Assembly (NCBI GenBank): GCA_017543805.1
Contig: JAFYFK010000176.1
Location: 1-6,390 of the forward strand
Length of the DNA: 6,390 nucleotides
Direction of reading: 5' to 3'
DNA from: Bacillota bacterium
GTDB taxonomy: Bacteria; Bacillota; Clostridia; Peptostreptococcales; Anaerovoracaceae
The notes beneath the pieces were generated by a model. That model was not told the DNA's origin, searched no databases, and saw nothing but the letters and a program-made list of their open reading frames with translations. Of this stretch, positions 1-5,995 are shown piece after piece (positions within the stretch are counted from its first letter, which is position 1; each line of letters starts with the position of its first letter). A program made the translations under genes and the position numbers.

Positions 1-690
1 GGCATGCGCGACGTAGCCCTTATGCCTTCGCGTTCTAAGGCCGGAAACAGCCTCACACGAACGCTTTTTAAGCTTCTTTATAATATTGACCTGCAGGACA
101 CCCAAACGGGCCTCAGAGGCATTCCTCTGACTCCGGAGAACATCGGCGGCCTGCTGGGGATCGAAGGCAACCGCTATGAATACGAGATGGATATGCTGGT
201 TGAATCGGCCAGGCTTTTCCCCGGCGGGATCATTGAAGTCCCGATCGAGACGGTCTATATCGACAACAACGCTTCTACGCACTTCCACGCGATAAGGGAC
301 GGTTCCAAGGTCTACAGGGTGCTGTTCAGAAGGTTCCCGAAATACCTGCTTTCTTCGGTATCTTCTTTCGGCATAGACTATGTGCTGTTTAACGCGCTGT
401 ATTATCTGATCTTCAGAAATTCCACGCCGGCAACGGTGATCGCCCGTATAATAAGCGCGTCCTGCAATTATCTGATAAACAAAAAGCTGGTCTTTAAGAA
501 CAGCGGCAGCAAATACAATATAAAATCCTATGCGGTGCTTGCGGTCCTTGTCCTGCTCGCAAACATGGCGTTTATGAAGCTGCTGGTCGAGATACTCCAC
601 TGGCCGGCCTTCCTCGCCAAGATACTGGTCGAAGTCGTCCTCTACATCGTCAACTTCTTTATTCAGCAGAATATAGCAAGCAGAAAGTAA
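1..690 (+). CDS. Membrane glycosyltransferase family 2 with C-terminal GtrA-like domain (5' end missing)
   Basis: The reading frame is open from base 1, and the first residues (GMRDVALMPSRSKAGN) match the internal 'GSRdf...SrfGN' stretch of dolichyl-phosphate-mannose-synthase-like family 2 glycosyltransferases. The ATG at base 4 is therefore probably internal, and the N-terminal nucleotide-sugar-binding part lies outside the window. Visible glycosyltransferase C-terminal motifs are DTQTGLRG (about residues 33-40) and RYEYEMDML (58-66). From about residue 113 a GtrA-like domain follows, with four predicted membrane helices (about 115-138, 143-163, 176-197, 203-224). It includes the GtrA-type motif RIISASCNYLINKKLVF, residues 149-165. 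Such fusions usually load sugars onto polyprenyl phosphate and help move them across the membrane for cell-wall or surface-glycan decoration. The exact sugar cannot be inferred. The gene ends in TAA and runs into a strong terminator. Family call is confident, function general. Confidence 0.88.
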   Translation, partial: GMRDVALMPSRSKAGNSLTRTLFKLLYNIDLQDTQTGLRGIPLTPENIGGLLGIEGNRYEYEMDMLVESARLFPGGIIEVPIETVYIDNNASTHFHAIRDGSKVYRVLFRRFPKYLLSSVSSFGIDYVLFNALYYLIFRNSTPATVIARIISASCNYLINKKLVFKNSGSKYNIKSYAVLAVLVLLANMAFMKLLVEILHWPAFLAKILVEVVLYIVNFFIQQNIASRK

Positions 691-725
691 TTTGATCTAT
701 TGATGCTGACTAATATGAACATAAG

Positions 726-753
726 AAAACCCCGGTCCGAAGACCGGGGTTTT
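726..753. terminator. Bidirectional intrinsic terminator between convergent genes
   Basis: A perfect 12-bp stem (AAAACCCCGGTC 726-737 with GACCGGGGTTTT 742-753) closes a 4-nt loop (738-741). It lies 36 bp after the glycosyltransferase stop and 21 bp after the dctM-like stop on the other strand. A-run and T-run flanks give a U tract in both directions. Read on the minus strand the loop is C(UUCG)G, the unusually stable tetraloop; read on the plus strand it is CGAA. This suggests the hairpin is best tuned for the TRAP operon transcript while also stopping the convergent one. Confidence 0.93.
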
Positions 754-773
754 GAATTGTGATTTTGAACTTC

Positions 774-2057
774 CTACATGAGTCCCATTGCTCTGGGCAG
801 AGCGGAGATGATGATCGGGAAGTAGCTGATCGCGAGAAGTACGATAACTTCAGCAAGCAGATAGGGTAAGAGCTTTTTGCTTACGCTTTCAAGGCTCTGG
901 CCGGAAAGCCCGCATGCAACGAAGAGGTTAACGCCCATCGGCGGGGTGATCATACCGATCGAAGTGTTAACAACGATCAGGATACCAAGCTCTTCTGCGG
1001 TCATTCCCATACCGGGAGCAAGAGCAACGAATACCGGTGTGCACAGCAGTATGATCGACTGGGTCTCAAGGAAGCAGCCGAGGAACAGCAGTACGATGTT
1101 CGCCATGATTACAAGAGAGAATCTCGAAGAGAATACACTCAGAACTGCAGCGGCGAGCGTGGACGGAATGTTGTTCTGGGTCAGGAAGTACGCAAACGGT
1201 GAAGACATACCGATTACGAACATTACTATGGAAGCGGACAGCGCAGAGGACTTGAAGATGTCTGCGAGTACCTTGAAGTTAACTTCCTTGTAAACGAATA
1301 CGGAGATGATGAGCGCATAGCCGGAAGCTACAGCTGCAGCTTCGGTCGGAGTGAAGAAACCGCCGTAGATACCACCCAGAATGATGAGCGGCATCAGGAG
1401 AGCCAGGATAGCTTCTCTGAAGGTTACGAACACTTCCTTGCCGGAGACCTTGCCGGTTTCCGGAGCGTCATACTTCTTGTTCATTATGATGTTCGCAATG
1501 CACAGGGCCAGTGCGAGCAGAAGTCCGGGGACAACGCCTGCCATGAACATGGTACCGATAGATACGGATGCGGTGATAGCATAGGTTACCATCGGGATCG
1601 AAGGCGGAATAACTACGCCCAGGGTACCGGAGGTTGCAGCGATAGCGGCTGCGGTGTCGCTCGGATATCCTCTTTCGATCATGTGCGGATACATGATGCC
1701 GCCGATAGCAGCAACAGTAGCCGGGTTGGATCCGGAGATAGCGCCGAAGAACGCGGATGCAACTACGCAGATGCAGGCGAGTCTTGCAGCGAGCTTACGG
1801 AGCAGGATCTGGAGGAACGCGATAAGTCTCTTGGAGATACCGCCCTTCTCCATGATGTTACCACCCAGTATGAAGAGAGGAACTGCCATGAGGGGGAAGT
1901 TGTCTGTCTGGGTGAATATTCTCTGCGGAATGGAAACGAACATCTTTGCCTGTCCGTTCTTCCACATGGATACGGTTACTGCGCATCCGAGCGCAATACC
2001 GATAGGTACGCCTACGAGGAGGAAGGCAAATAATATTAAGAATACAAATGCTGCCAT
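774..2057 (-). CDS. dctM: TRAP transporter large permease, DctM-like
   Basis: Large membrane subunit of a tripartite ATP-independent periplasmic-type (TRAP) transporter. In the family it forms the elevator-type transport domain and couples substrate entry to Na+ flow. At 427 residues it has the usual full length and is hydrophobic throughout. Conserved family stretches are visible in order: MEKGGISKRL (69-78), GAISGSNPATVAAIGG (105-120), GVVIPPSIPM (147-156), GGFFTPTEAAAVA (232-244), ETQSIILLCTP (331-341) and the C-terminal GMITPPMGVNLFVACG (368-383). The two 'PP' hairpins (IPPS, TPPMG) correspond to the tips that enclose the substrate and sodium sites in this transporter fold. The start ATG overlaps the dctQ-like TAA by one base (TAATG), with GAGGAGGA about 9 nt upstream, so the two are probably translationally coupled. 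The gene is last in the operon and runs into the 726-753 hairpin. Substrate is not predictable from this subunit. Confidence 0.97.
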   Translation of the reverse strand: MAAFVFLILFAFLLVGVPIGIALGCAVTVSMWKNGQAKMFVSIPQRIFTQTDNFPLMAVPLFILGGNIMEKGGISKRLIAFLQILLRKLAARLACICVVASAFFGAISGSNPATVAAIGGIMYPHMIERGYPSDTAAAIAATSGTLGVVIPPSIPMVTYAITASVSIGTMFMAGVVPGLLLALALCIANIIMNKKYDAPETGKVSGKEVFVTFREAILALLMPLIILGGIYGGFFTPTEAAAVASGYALIISVFVYKEVNFKVLADIFKSSALSASIVMFVIGMSSPFAYFLTQNNIPSTLAAAVLSVFSSRFSLVIMANIVLLFLGCFLETQSIILLCTPVFVALAPGMGMTAEELGILIVVNTSIGMITPPMGVNLFVACGLSGQSLESVSKKLLPYLLAEVIVLLAISYFPIIISALPRAMGLM

Positions 2058-2551
2058 TATAACTGATCCTCCTCATCCTTGCTTAAGCCCCTCATTACCT
2101 GAATATTGTGGATGGTGTATTCAACGGCAAAGAAGAACAAGCCAATGGGTATGGCCAGATAAATGATCCACATAGGCCACTGGAGAGCCGGAGAGAGCTG
2201 ACCGGTCGTAATCTGCTTACGGGCAAGCGTGCTTGCCTGATATGCTGCAAATACGCAGAAAAGATCTGTGAAGAGTATGCGGAGCACATAGAAGATCTTC
2301 TTCAGCCAAGCCGGCATAAAGCCGTCCAGAGCGGAAACGGCGTAGTGAGCACCTTTTCTTGCACCAACGATGATACCGATATAGATCATCCAGATCATGC
2401 AGTATCTGGAGAATTCCTCACCCCAGGGCATACGCCAGAGCTGAGTGTATCTTGCGATGGTGAATCCAAGAACGATGATGAGCTGGAGGGAAAGAAGTAT
2501 AGCTATAACTGTACTTTCTATCTTGTCCAGTGTTTCAACAAACTTTTTCAA
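2057..2551 (-). CDS. dctQ: TRAP transporter small permease, DctQ-like (TTG start)
   Basis: Small four-helix membrane subunit that partners the large TRAP permease. With a TTG start at 2551-2549 the protein is 164 residues and begins MKKFVETLDKIE, a normal N terminus for the family. Predicted helices lie at about 13-34, 47-65, 84-104 and 125-147. Family-typical segments are WGEEFSRYCMIWMIYIGI (43-60) leading into RKGAHYAVSAL (65-75), and QWPMWIIYLAIPIG (124-137). The same frame stays open upstream to an ATG at 2635. That longer version would add 28 atypical residues encoded through the intercistronic hairpin and its 8-base C/G run, so I reject it. The TTG has AGGGGGTG just upstream; no ATG or GTG is equally well placed. 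It lies 117 bp after the dctP-like gene and overlaps dctM by one base. Confidence 0.93.
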   Translation of the reverse strand: MKKFVETLDKIESTVIAILLSLQLIIVLGFTIARYTQLWRMPWGEEFSRYCMIWMIYIGIIVGARKGAHYAVSALDGFMPAWLKKIFYVLRILFTDLFCVFAAYQASTLARKQITTGQLSPALQWPMWIIYLAIPIGLFFFAVEYTIHNIQVMRGLSKDEEDQL

Positions 2552-2555
2552 GGGA

Positions 2556-2563
2556 CACCCCCT
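2556..2563 (-). promoter_or_regulatory. Ribosome binding site that fixes the dctQ TTG start
   Basis: On the minus strand AGGGGGTG stands 4 nt before the TTG codon at 2551-2549. It can pair with the anti-Shine-Dalgarno sequence with one G-U wobble in place of the usual A-U. This placement, together with the family-like N terminus MKKFVETL, decides the start. The other Shine-Dalgarno sequences here (AAGGAGG for dctP, GAGGAGGA for dctM) are closer to consensus, so dctQ may be translated less well from an independent start. Confidence 0.75.
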
Positions 2564-2601
2564 AAATCTTTTAAAAGTTATAACCGTTATTATTGCAAAT
2601 T

Positions 2602-2631
2602 GGGAGGCCGATCCGATTGGGACGGCCCCCC
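2602..2631 (-). promoter_or_regulatory. Intercistronic RNA hairpin between dctP and dctQ
   Basis: Inverted arms GGGAGGCCG (2602-2610) and CGGCCCCCC (2623-2631) can form a 9-bp stem in the minus-strand transcript. The single non-Watson-Crick position becomes a G-U wobble in that RNA but an A-C mismatch in the opposite RNA, which fits a structure used by the TRAP operon. The loop can add two or three further pairs. Only a short U stretch follows, so it is more likely a partial terminator or an mRNA 3'-end stabiliser than a full stop. By analogy with other binding-protein operons it would keep the receptor more abundant than the permease. The eight-base C run 2626-2633 allows slipped pairing. 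Confidence 0.65.
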
Positions 2632-2668
2632 CCAAATGTTACCCTAACTGATTGTTAAAGTTGCGGAA

Positions 2669-3835
2669 TTATCTTCCGAGGAGTGCGTTGCAAGCATCAA
2701 CGACAGTCTGGTTTGCACCGAGGCTAACAGCGTCTGCATAGACCTTCTGTACGCCTTCGGAAGCAGCCCACTCTGCGATGTCAACGTCAGTGACCTTGGA
2801 GACCTTTTCGATGTCTGCTCTGTCAGAAGCAAGAGTAGCCTGGCAGAAGTTACGCTCCCAAGTGTGAGCTTCGTCAGCAGCCCTGTCGAAGCAAGCTCTC
2901 TCGAAATCGGTCCAGCTGTTGTAGAGGTCGAGGTTGACCATCATCGGGGAAGCGCTGTAGAAGACCTGAGTCATGGATACGTACGGCTGTACTTCCTGGA
3001 GCTTGTTGGAGTTGATGATCTGGAGCGGGTTCTCCTGACCATCGATGGTGCCCTGCTGGCAAGCGGTGAATACTTCGCCCATTGCCATCGGGGTAGCATA
3101 TACGCCCCAGTTGGAGTAGGTTGCCATATGGATGTTGTTCTCCATGGTACGGAGCTTGAGGCCCTTCAGGTCTTCCGGATGAACGATCTCTCTCTTGTTG
3201 TTGGTGGTGTTACGGAATCCGTTTTCGAAGAAGTTTACAGCATAGATGCCCTGATCATAGAACTGGTCCATGAGGTAACGGCCAACTTCCTCGGAGTCGA
3301 GTGCCTTATAAGCCTCTTCTGCACTCTGGAAGAAGTACGGGAGGTCGATGCTGTAGAAGTCCTTTACATAGTTTCCTACAGGACCGGTAGAGGTTACGAG
3401 CATGTCCTGAGAACCGAGGGATACGGACTCGATCATGTCTCTCTCGCCGCCGAGCTGGGAGTCCCCGTGGATCTCGAGGGTCATGGTGCCGTTGGAATAT
3501 CCTTCGAGCAGCTTCTTCATGACGATGAGGCCCTGGTTGTAAGCGCCGGTGATAGGAACGGAAGTTCCGACTACGAGCTTGATCTTAGCGCCTTCGAGAC
3601 CGTTAGCCTCTTCTGCGCCGCCGACCGGCTCAAACTTGTTGAGGTCTACGTCCGGGGTTCCCATGGTCTCGCCATTGTCAGCCGGAGCTTCCGGAGTGGT
3701 AGCTGCGGGAGCCGGGGTGGATGCTGCCGGAGCCGGAGTGGTTGCTGCGGGGGCTTCAGTCTTGGAGCCGCCGCAACCGGCAACTAAGGCAAGAACCATT
3801 ATTACTGAAAGTACGATTCCTAAAAACTTTTTCAT
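2669..3835 (-). CDS. dctP: TRAP transporter solute-binding lipoprotein, DctP-like
   Basis: Extracytoplasmic receptor that captures an organic acid and delivers it to the DctQM permease. The start ATG (3835-3833) has a strong AAGGAGG six bases upstream; the open frame extends 13 codons further, but those residues are not signal-like. The 388-residue product opens with a lipoprotein signal (MKKFLGIVLS..., lipobox LVAGC, Cys21), implying lipid anchoring to the outer face of the membrane. A low-complexity Ala/Pro/Thr spacer covers about residues 27-53. The DctP fold follows: QLGGERDMIESV (127-138), LPYFF (165-169), GFRNTTN (206-212), EDLKGLKLRTMEN (221-233) and PMAMGEVFTACQQGTIDGQENP (249-270). 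Arg229 in LKLRT aligns by motif with the invariant arginine that clamps the substrate carboxylate in SiaP/DctP proteins, so a carboxylated ligand is likely. The exact substrate (dicarboxylate, sugar acid, sialic acid or other) cannot be told. Confidence 0.96.
   Translation of the reverse strand: MKKFLGIVLSVIMVLALVAGCGGSKTEAPAATTPAPAASTPAPAATTPEAPADNGETMGTPDVDLNKFEPVGGAEEANGLEGAKIKLVVGTSVPITGAYNQGLIVMKKLLEGYSNGTMTLEIHGDSQLGGERDMIESVSLGSQDMLVTSTGPVGNYVKDFYSIDLPYFFQSAEEAYKALDSEEVGRYLMDQFYDQGIYAVNFFENGFRNTTNNKREIVHPEDLKGLKLRTMENNIHMATYSNWGVYATPMAMGEVFTACQQGTIDGQENPLQIINSNKLQEVQPYVSMTQVFYSASPMMVNLDLYNSWTDFERACFDRAADEAHTWERNFCQATLASDRADIEKVSKVTDVDIAEWAASEGVQKVYADAVSLGANQTVVDACNALLGR
3693..3755 (-). 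repeat. Three 21-bp tandem repeats encoding the dctP linker
   Basis: Three contiguous imperfect 21-bp units (3693-3713, 3714-3734, 3735-3755) share the plus-strand pattern GGRGTGGWTGCTGC-like followed by GGRGCC/T. They encode the heptapeptide PAPAA[S/T]T repeated between the lipidated cysteine and the folded receptor domain. A length that is a multiple of three means gain or loss of a unit would alter only spacer length, not frame. Repeat structure is seen directly; a role in spacing the receptor through the cell wall is inference. Confidence 0.85.
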
Positions 3836-3912
3836 GGTTTTCCTCCTTAAAAGTCTTATTTTGCGATACCACACTATTGCGGTACCGAACAGGAACGATG
3901 TTTACTTTTGCC

Positions 3913-3944
3913 GAAACGTTTCTGAAATGTTACAGAAATATTTC
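3913..3944. promoter_or_regulatory. Three phased GAAAnnnnnC operator-like units at the dctP transcript start
   Basis: Three 10-bp units start exactly 11 bp apart: GAAACGTTTC (3913-3922), GAAATGTTAC (3924-3933) and GAAATATTTC (3935-3944). The outer two are perfect palindromes and the middle one is degenerate. They lie between about +3 and +35 relative to the start predicted from the promoter at 3954-3982, where a bound repressor would block transcription. The CG-centred unit resembles LacI/CcpA-type operators but does not fit a full cre consensus. An RNA hairpin (TTTCTG 3919-3924 with CAGAAA 3933-3938) is an alternative explanation. The regulator is not in the window. Confidence 0.55.
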
Positions 3945-3953
3945 AACGCCATT

Positions 3954-3982
3954 ATTTTACCCTCTGATTGACAATGTTTCAA
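3954..3982 (-). promoter_or_regulatory. Sigma-A-type promoter of the TRAP operon
   Basis: On the minus strand TTGAAA (3982-3977) and TAAAAT (3959-3954) are separated by the ideal 17 bp. Each hexamer differs from consensus at one (TAAAAT) or two (TTGAAA) positions. Transcription would begin near 3947, giving a leader of about 112 nt before the dctP-like ATG. This is the best promoter match I found upstream of the operon. Confidence 0.75.
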
Positions 3983-4010
3983 GCACTTTTGCCCAAATAT
4001 TGACTTTTCG

Positions 4011-4044
4011 ATTGTGAAATCTACTGTTGACACAATTTATTGTG
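4011..4044. promoter_or_regulatory. Cluster of ATTGTG/CACAAT half sites upstream of the TRAP promoter
   Basis: ATTGTG occurs at 4011-4016 and 4039-4044, and its complement CACAAT at 4031-4036. The last two form a perfect inverted repeat with a 2-bp centre (4031-4044), and the first pairs with the second across 14 bp. The cluster lies about 64 to 97 bp upstream of the predicted dctP transcript start, a suitable place for an activator or distal operator. The TGTG/CACA half sites recall CRP/FNR-family sites, but no standard TGTGA-N6-TCACA copy is present. Confidence 0.4.
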
Positions 4045-4079
4045 CTTAAGAGGGCTTAATTCCACAAAATATTTGAGTG

Positions 4080-4116
4080 AAAAACGGCTGTTTTAAGATA
4101 TTCTTAAAACGTTTTT
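4080..4116. terminator. AT-rich hairpin, probable terminator of the phosphate transporter gene
   Basis: A perfect 9-bp inverted repeat (GTTTTAAGA 4090-4098, TCTTAAAAC 4102-4110) sits inside a second pair of arms (AAAAACG 4080-4086, CGTTTTT 4110-4116). In the minus-strand RNA this gives a long stem with a small bulge ending in five U residues, about 83 nt after the Na/Pi cotransporter stop. The stem is poor in G-C, so strength is uncertain. It would also work in the plus direction, where no gene reads in. Confidence 0.45.
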
Positions 4117-4198
4117 GGCGGATTTTTGCCATTTTTGTCTGTATTTCACGGATTTTTATCCGCAGATCACGGACTTTTAAGCGCCCGTTATCACTGTT
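4117..4198. other. AT-rich 3' region with repeated CGGAtTTTT motif
   Basis: Between the hairpin above and the cotransporter stop, CGGATTTTT occurs at 4119-4127 and 4149-4157, and CGGACTTTT at 4170-4178. The second copy forms a small hairpin (CGGAT 4149-4153 with ATCCG 4158-4162, loop TTTT). No convincing gene covers it. It reads as the 3' untranslated tail of the cotransporter transcript; any function of the repeats is unknown. Confidence 0.4.
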
Positions 4199-5878
4199 TT
4201 ATACCGCAATAGGCCGCTTTCTGATATCCTGGTGCTGCTCTACCGGCGCGTCTATGCCAAGTATGGATTCGGCAATATTCATGGCGTGGTCCGCACAGCG
4301 CTCAAGGTCGTTGATCATATCGGTATAGATAACGCCGCCGCGGGGTTCGCATATGCCCTGCTTGAGGCGCTCGATATGGTTGTTTACGCATTCGTCGTTG
4401 AGGTCGTCGCAGAGCTGCTCCAGGCGCTCGGTCTCGTAATACAGGGACATATCCTTATGCACAAAACAGCGCAGAGCCGTGTTTACAGCCTCAGCGGACG
4501 ACTTCGCCATCTTCCTGAGGTCAGCGATGCCCGCGCCGCTCAGATGGACCTTGTTGTCGGTGATCTCGATCTCATATTCCGTAATATTCTCAGCGTGGTC
4601 GGCGATGCGCTCAAAATCCGAAAGCACGTTGAACATAAGGCTTATGGCCTCGTGGTCCTTAAGGGAAAGATCTTCAGCATAGACCTTTACCAGATAGGCG
4701 TTGAGTTCATGGTTAAGGTAATTGAGCGTATTCTCGCGCTCGATGACCTTTTCGGTATAGCTTTTTTCCTTATCGAAAAAGCTGTCGATCGCCATGTTCA
4801 GATTGTTTATGCAGAGCGTGCCGAAACGGATCAGCTCCATCTTTGCCTGCGCGACCATGGCTATGTGGCCTTTTCTGAGGTCATTCGTAACATAGATGAG
4901 CTTCTTGGATTCGTACTCGTCGTCCGGGTCGTCCGGCATGAGCCTCATGGAGAAGTCCGCGAGCGGCTTGACCAGCGGCAGCATGACTATCGAGCCCAGC
5001 AGGTTGAAGATAAGATGCAGGTTTGCGATCTGCCTCGCGGGGACCGCGGGAGAAAGCCCTGCGATAAACCTTATAAGTCCGGGGAAGATCAGCACGGCGA
5101 GAACAAAGATCACTATGGACATCAGCCTTGAAATGACCTGCGTCACAGTGACCCTTCTGGACGCCTTGTTTCCGCCGAACGAGGAAAGGATCAGCGGGGC
5201 AAGCGCGCCGAGGTTCATGCCGAGCACTATATATACTACAGAAGAAAGTTCAAAACCGGACGCCAGCGAGGTCGCGACGATGACCTGAAGGATACCGACC
5301 GCGGCGGATGATGACTGGATAAGGAAAGCGAAAGCAAATCCGAAGAGGAACGATAGCAGCGGGTTGCTGACCTCATTGAGGAAATCCTCGACGATCCCGC
5401 CTAGCTGCATCGCCTGGACCGCTTCGCCCATAACGAATATGCCCGTAAAAAGAACGCCGAAGCCGAGAACTATGGCTCCGATCCGCTGCACTTTGCGCCT
5501 CTTTATAAACAGGTAGAGGACCATGCCCACAAACAGGATGAGCGGAGCGAAAGGCGCTATGTCGAACGCGATGATCTGGGCCGTAATGGTCGTTCCGATG
5601 GTAGCGCCGAGCATCACATACAGCGCCTGGGCAAGAGTCATCAGCTGGGCGTTGACAAAGCCCGCGGCCATTACCATGGTGGCTCCGGAGCTCTGTATCA
5701 GCGCCGTAACGAGCGCTCCCACAGCCACGGCCTTGACGCCGCTATTAGTGAGCGACTGCAGCACATTGCGCAGATTCTCGCCCGCGGCCTTCTCCAGGGC
5801 AGCAGTCATAAAATTGATGCCGAAGAGGAACAGCCCTATTCCGCCGAGCAGCAGAAACACGTTGTAAATCTGATCCAT
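4199..5878 (-). CDS. Na+/phosphate cotransporter family protein with C-terminal PhoU domain
   Basis: Inner-membrane protein of the Na/Pi-cotransporter (PF02690, NptA/YjbB-like) family, 559 residues, the usual length for the form with a PhoU tail. Two inverted-repeat transport modules are visible. Module one carries ALIQSSGAT (59-67) and GATIGTT (91-97); module two carries FLIQSSSAAVG (185-195) and GMNLGALAP (220-228). The paired QSS motifs mark the family's substrate and ion site. About residues 345-545 are soluble and PhoU-like, with two copies of the metal-binding helix motif: FERIADHAENI (422-432) and LERCADHAMNI (525-535). The family moves phosphate with Na+; some members export it, so direction is uncertain. 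The ATG has AAGGGGA 5-6 nt upstream. Module two has GAL where many relatives have GTT, a possible change at the binding site. It appears to be a single-gene unit with its own promoter. Confidence 0.94.
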   Translation of the reverse strand: MDQIYNVFLLLGGIGLFLFGINFMTAALEKAAGENLRNVLQSLTNSGVKAVAVGALVTALIQSSGATMVMAAGFVNAQLMTLAQALYVMLGATIGTTITAQIIAFDIAPFAPLILFVGMVLYLFIKRRKVQRIGAIVLGFGVLFTGIFVMGEAVQAMQLGGIVEDFLNEVSNPLLSFLFGFAFAFLIQSSSAAVGILQVIVATSLASGFELSSVVYIVLGMNLGALAPLILSSFGGNKASRRVTVTQVISRLMSIVIFVLAVLIFPGLIRFIAGLSPAVPARQIANLHLIFNLLGSIVMLPLVKPLADFSMRLMPDDPDDEYESKKLIYVTNDLRKGHIAMVAQAKMELIRFGTLCINNLNMAIDSFFDKEKSYTEKVIERENTLNYLNHELNAYLVKVYAEDLSLKDHEAISLMFNVLSDFERIADHAENITEYEIEITDNKVHLSGAGIADLRKMAKSSAEAVNTALRCFVHKDMSLYYETERLEQLCDDLNDECVNNHIERLKQGICEPRGGVIYTDMINDLERCADHAMNIAESILGIDAPVEQHQDIRKRPIAV

Positions 5879-5926
5879 AAAAATCCCCTTTATATAGAAA
5901 CGCTGTTATTGTTTTGAGAAATTCTT

Positions 5927-5938
5927 AATAAGCTTATT
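5927..5938. promoter_or_regulatory. 12-bp perfect palindrome in the cotransporter leader
   Basis: AATAAGCTTATT is a perfect 12-bp palindrome about 50 bp before the cotransporter ATG, just downstream of the predicted start of its transcript (near 5947). With no loop it suits a dimeric repressor better than an RNA hairpin. It is AT-rich, so chance occurrence is possible, and it does not resemble a Pho box I can recognise. Confidence 0.35.
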
Positions 5939-5953
5939 TCGCAATTTTAACCG

Positions 5954-5980
5954 AATATACCATAACATAAAGGGAAACAA
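5954..5980 (-). promoter_or_regulatory. Probable extended -10 promoter of the Na/Pi cotransporter gene
   Basis: On the minus strand TGGTATATT (5962-5954) has the TGn extension and a -10 hexamer TATATT. TTGTTT (5980-5975) is a possible -35 at a short 15-bp spacing, which the extended -10 could compensate. Transcription would start near 5947, leaving a leader of about 69 nt. Confidence 0.5.
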
Positions 5981-5995
5981 GATTCCACAGGAAAA

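Noticed and set aside
2578..2590. Short inverted repeat ATAAC-C-GTTAT before dctQ, considered as an operator or internal promoter
   Set aside because: The arms are five AT-rich bases, and TATAAC on the minus strand has no -35 partner at a suitable distance.
2552..2635. 28-residue N-terminal extension of dctQ from the ATG at 2635
   Set aside because: It would translate through the intercistronic hairpin and homopolymer, is unlike DctQ N termini, and the TTG has a better-placed ribosome binding site.
2864..3787. 307-codon plus-strand open frame opposite dctP
   Set aside because: It is antisense to a well-supported solute-binding protein, has no family resemblance and low-complexity composition, and arises from the codon bias of dctP.
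3911..3924. Catabolite repression cre site around GAAACGTTTC
   Set aside because: The CG core and AA/T positions fit, but both outer ends (TG...CA) of the cre consensus mismatch, so I call only a generic operator-like palindrome.
4027..4032. Perfect TTGACA on the plus strand, with another at 3968-3973
   Set aside because: Neither has a -10-like hexamer at 16-18 bp, and no plus-strand gene follows.
4232..5131. 299-codon plus-strand open frame opposite the Na/Pi cotransporter
   Set aside because: It lies wholly within the cotransporter gene on the opposite strand and has no recognisable motif; it is a shadow frame.
5911..5926. CodY box near the IlvD-like gene
   Set aside because: The best alignment to AATTTTCWGAAAATT on the minus strand has about five mismatches, which AT-rich sequence gives easily by chance.
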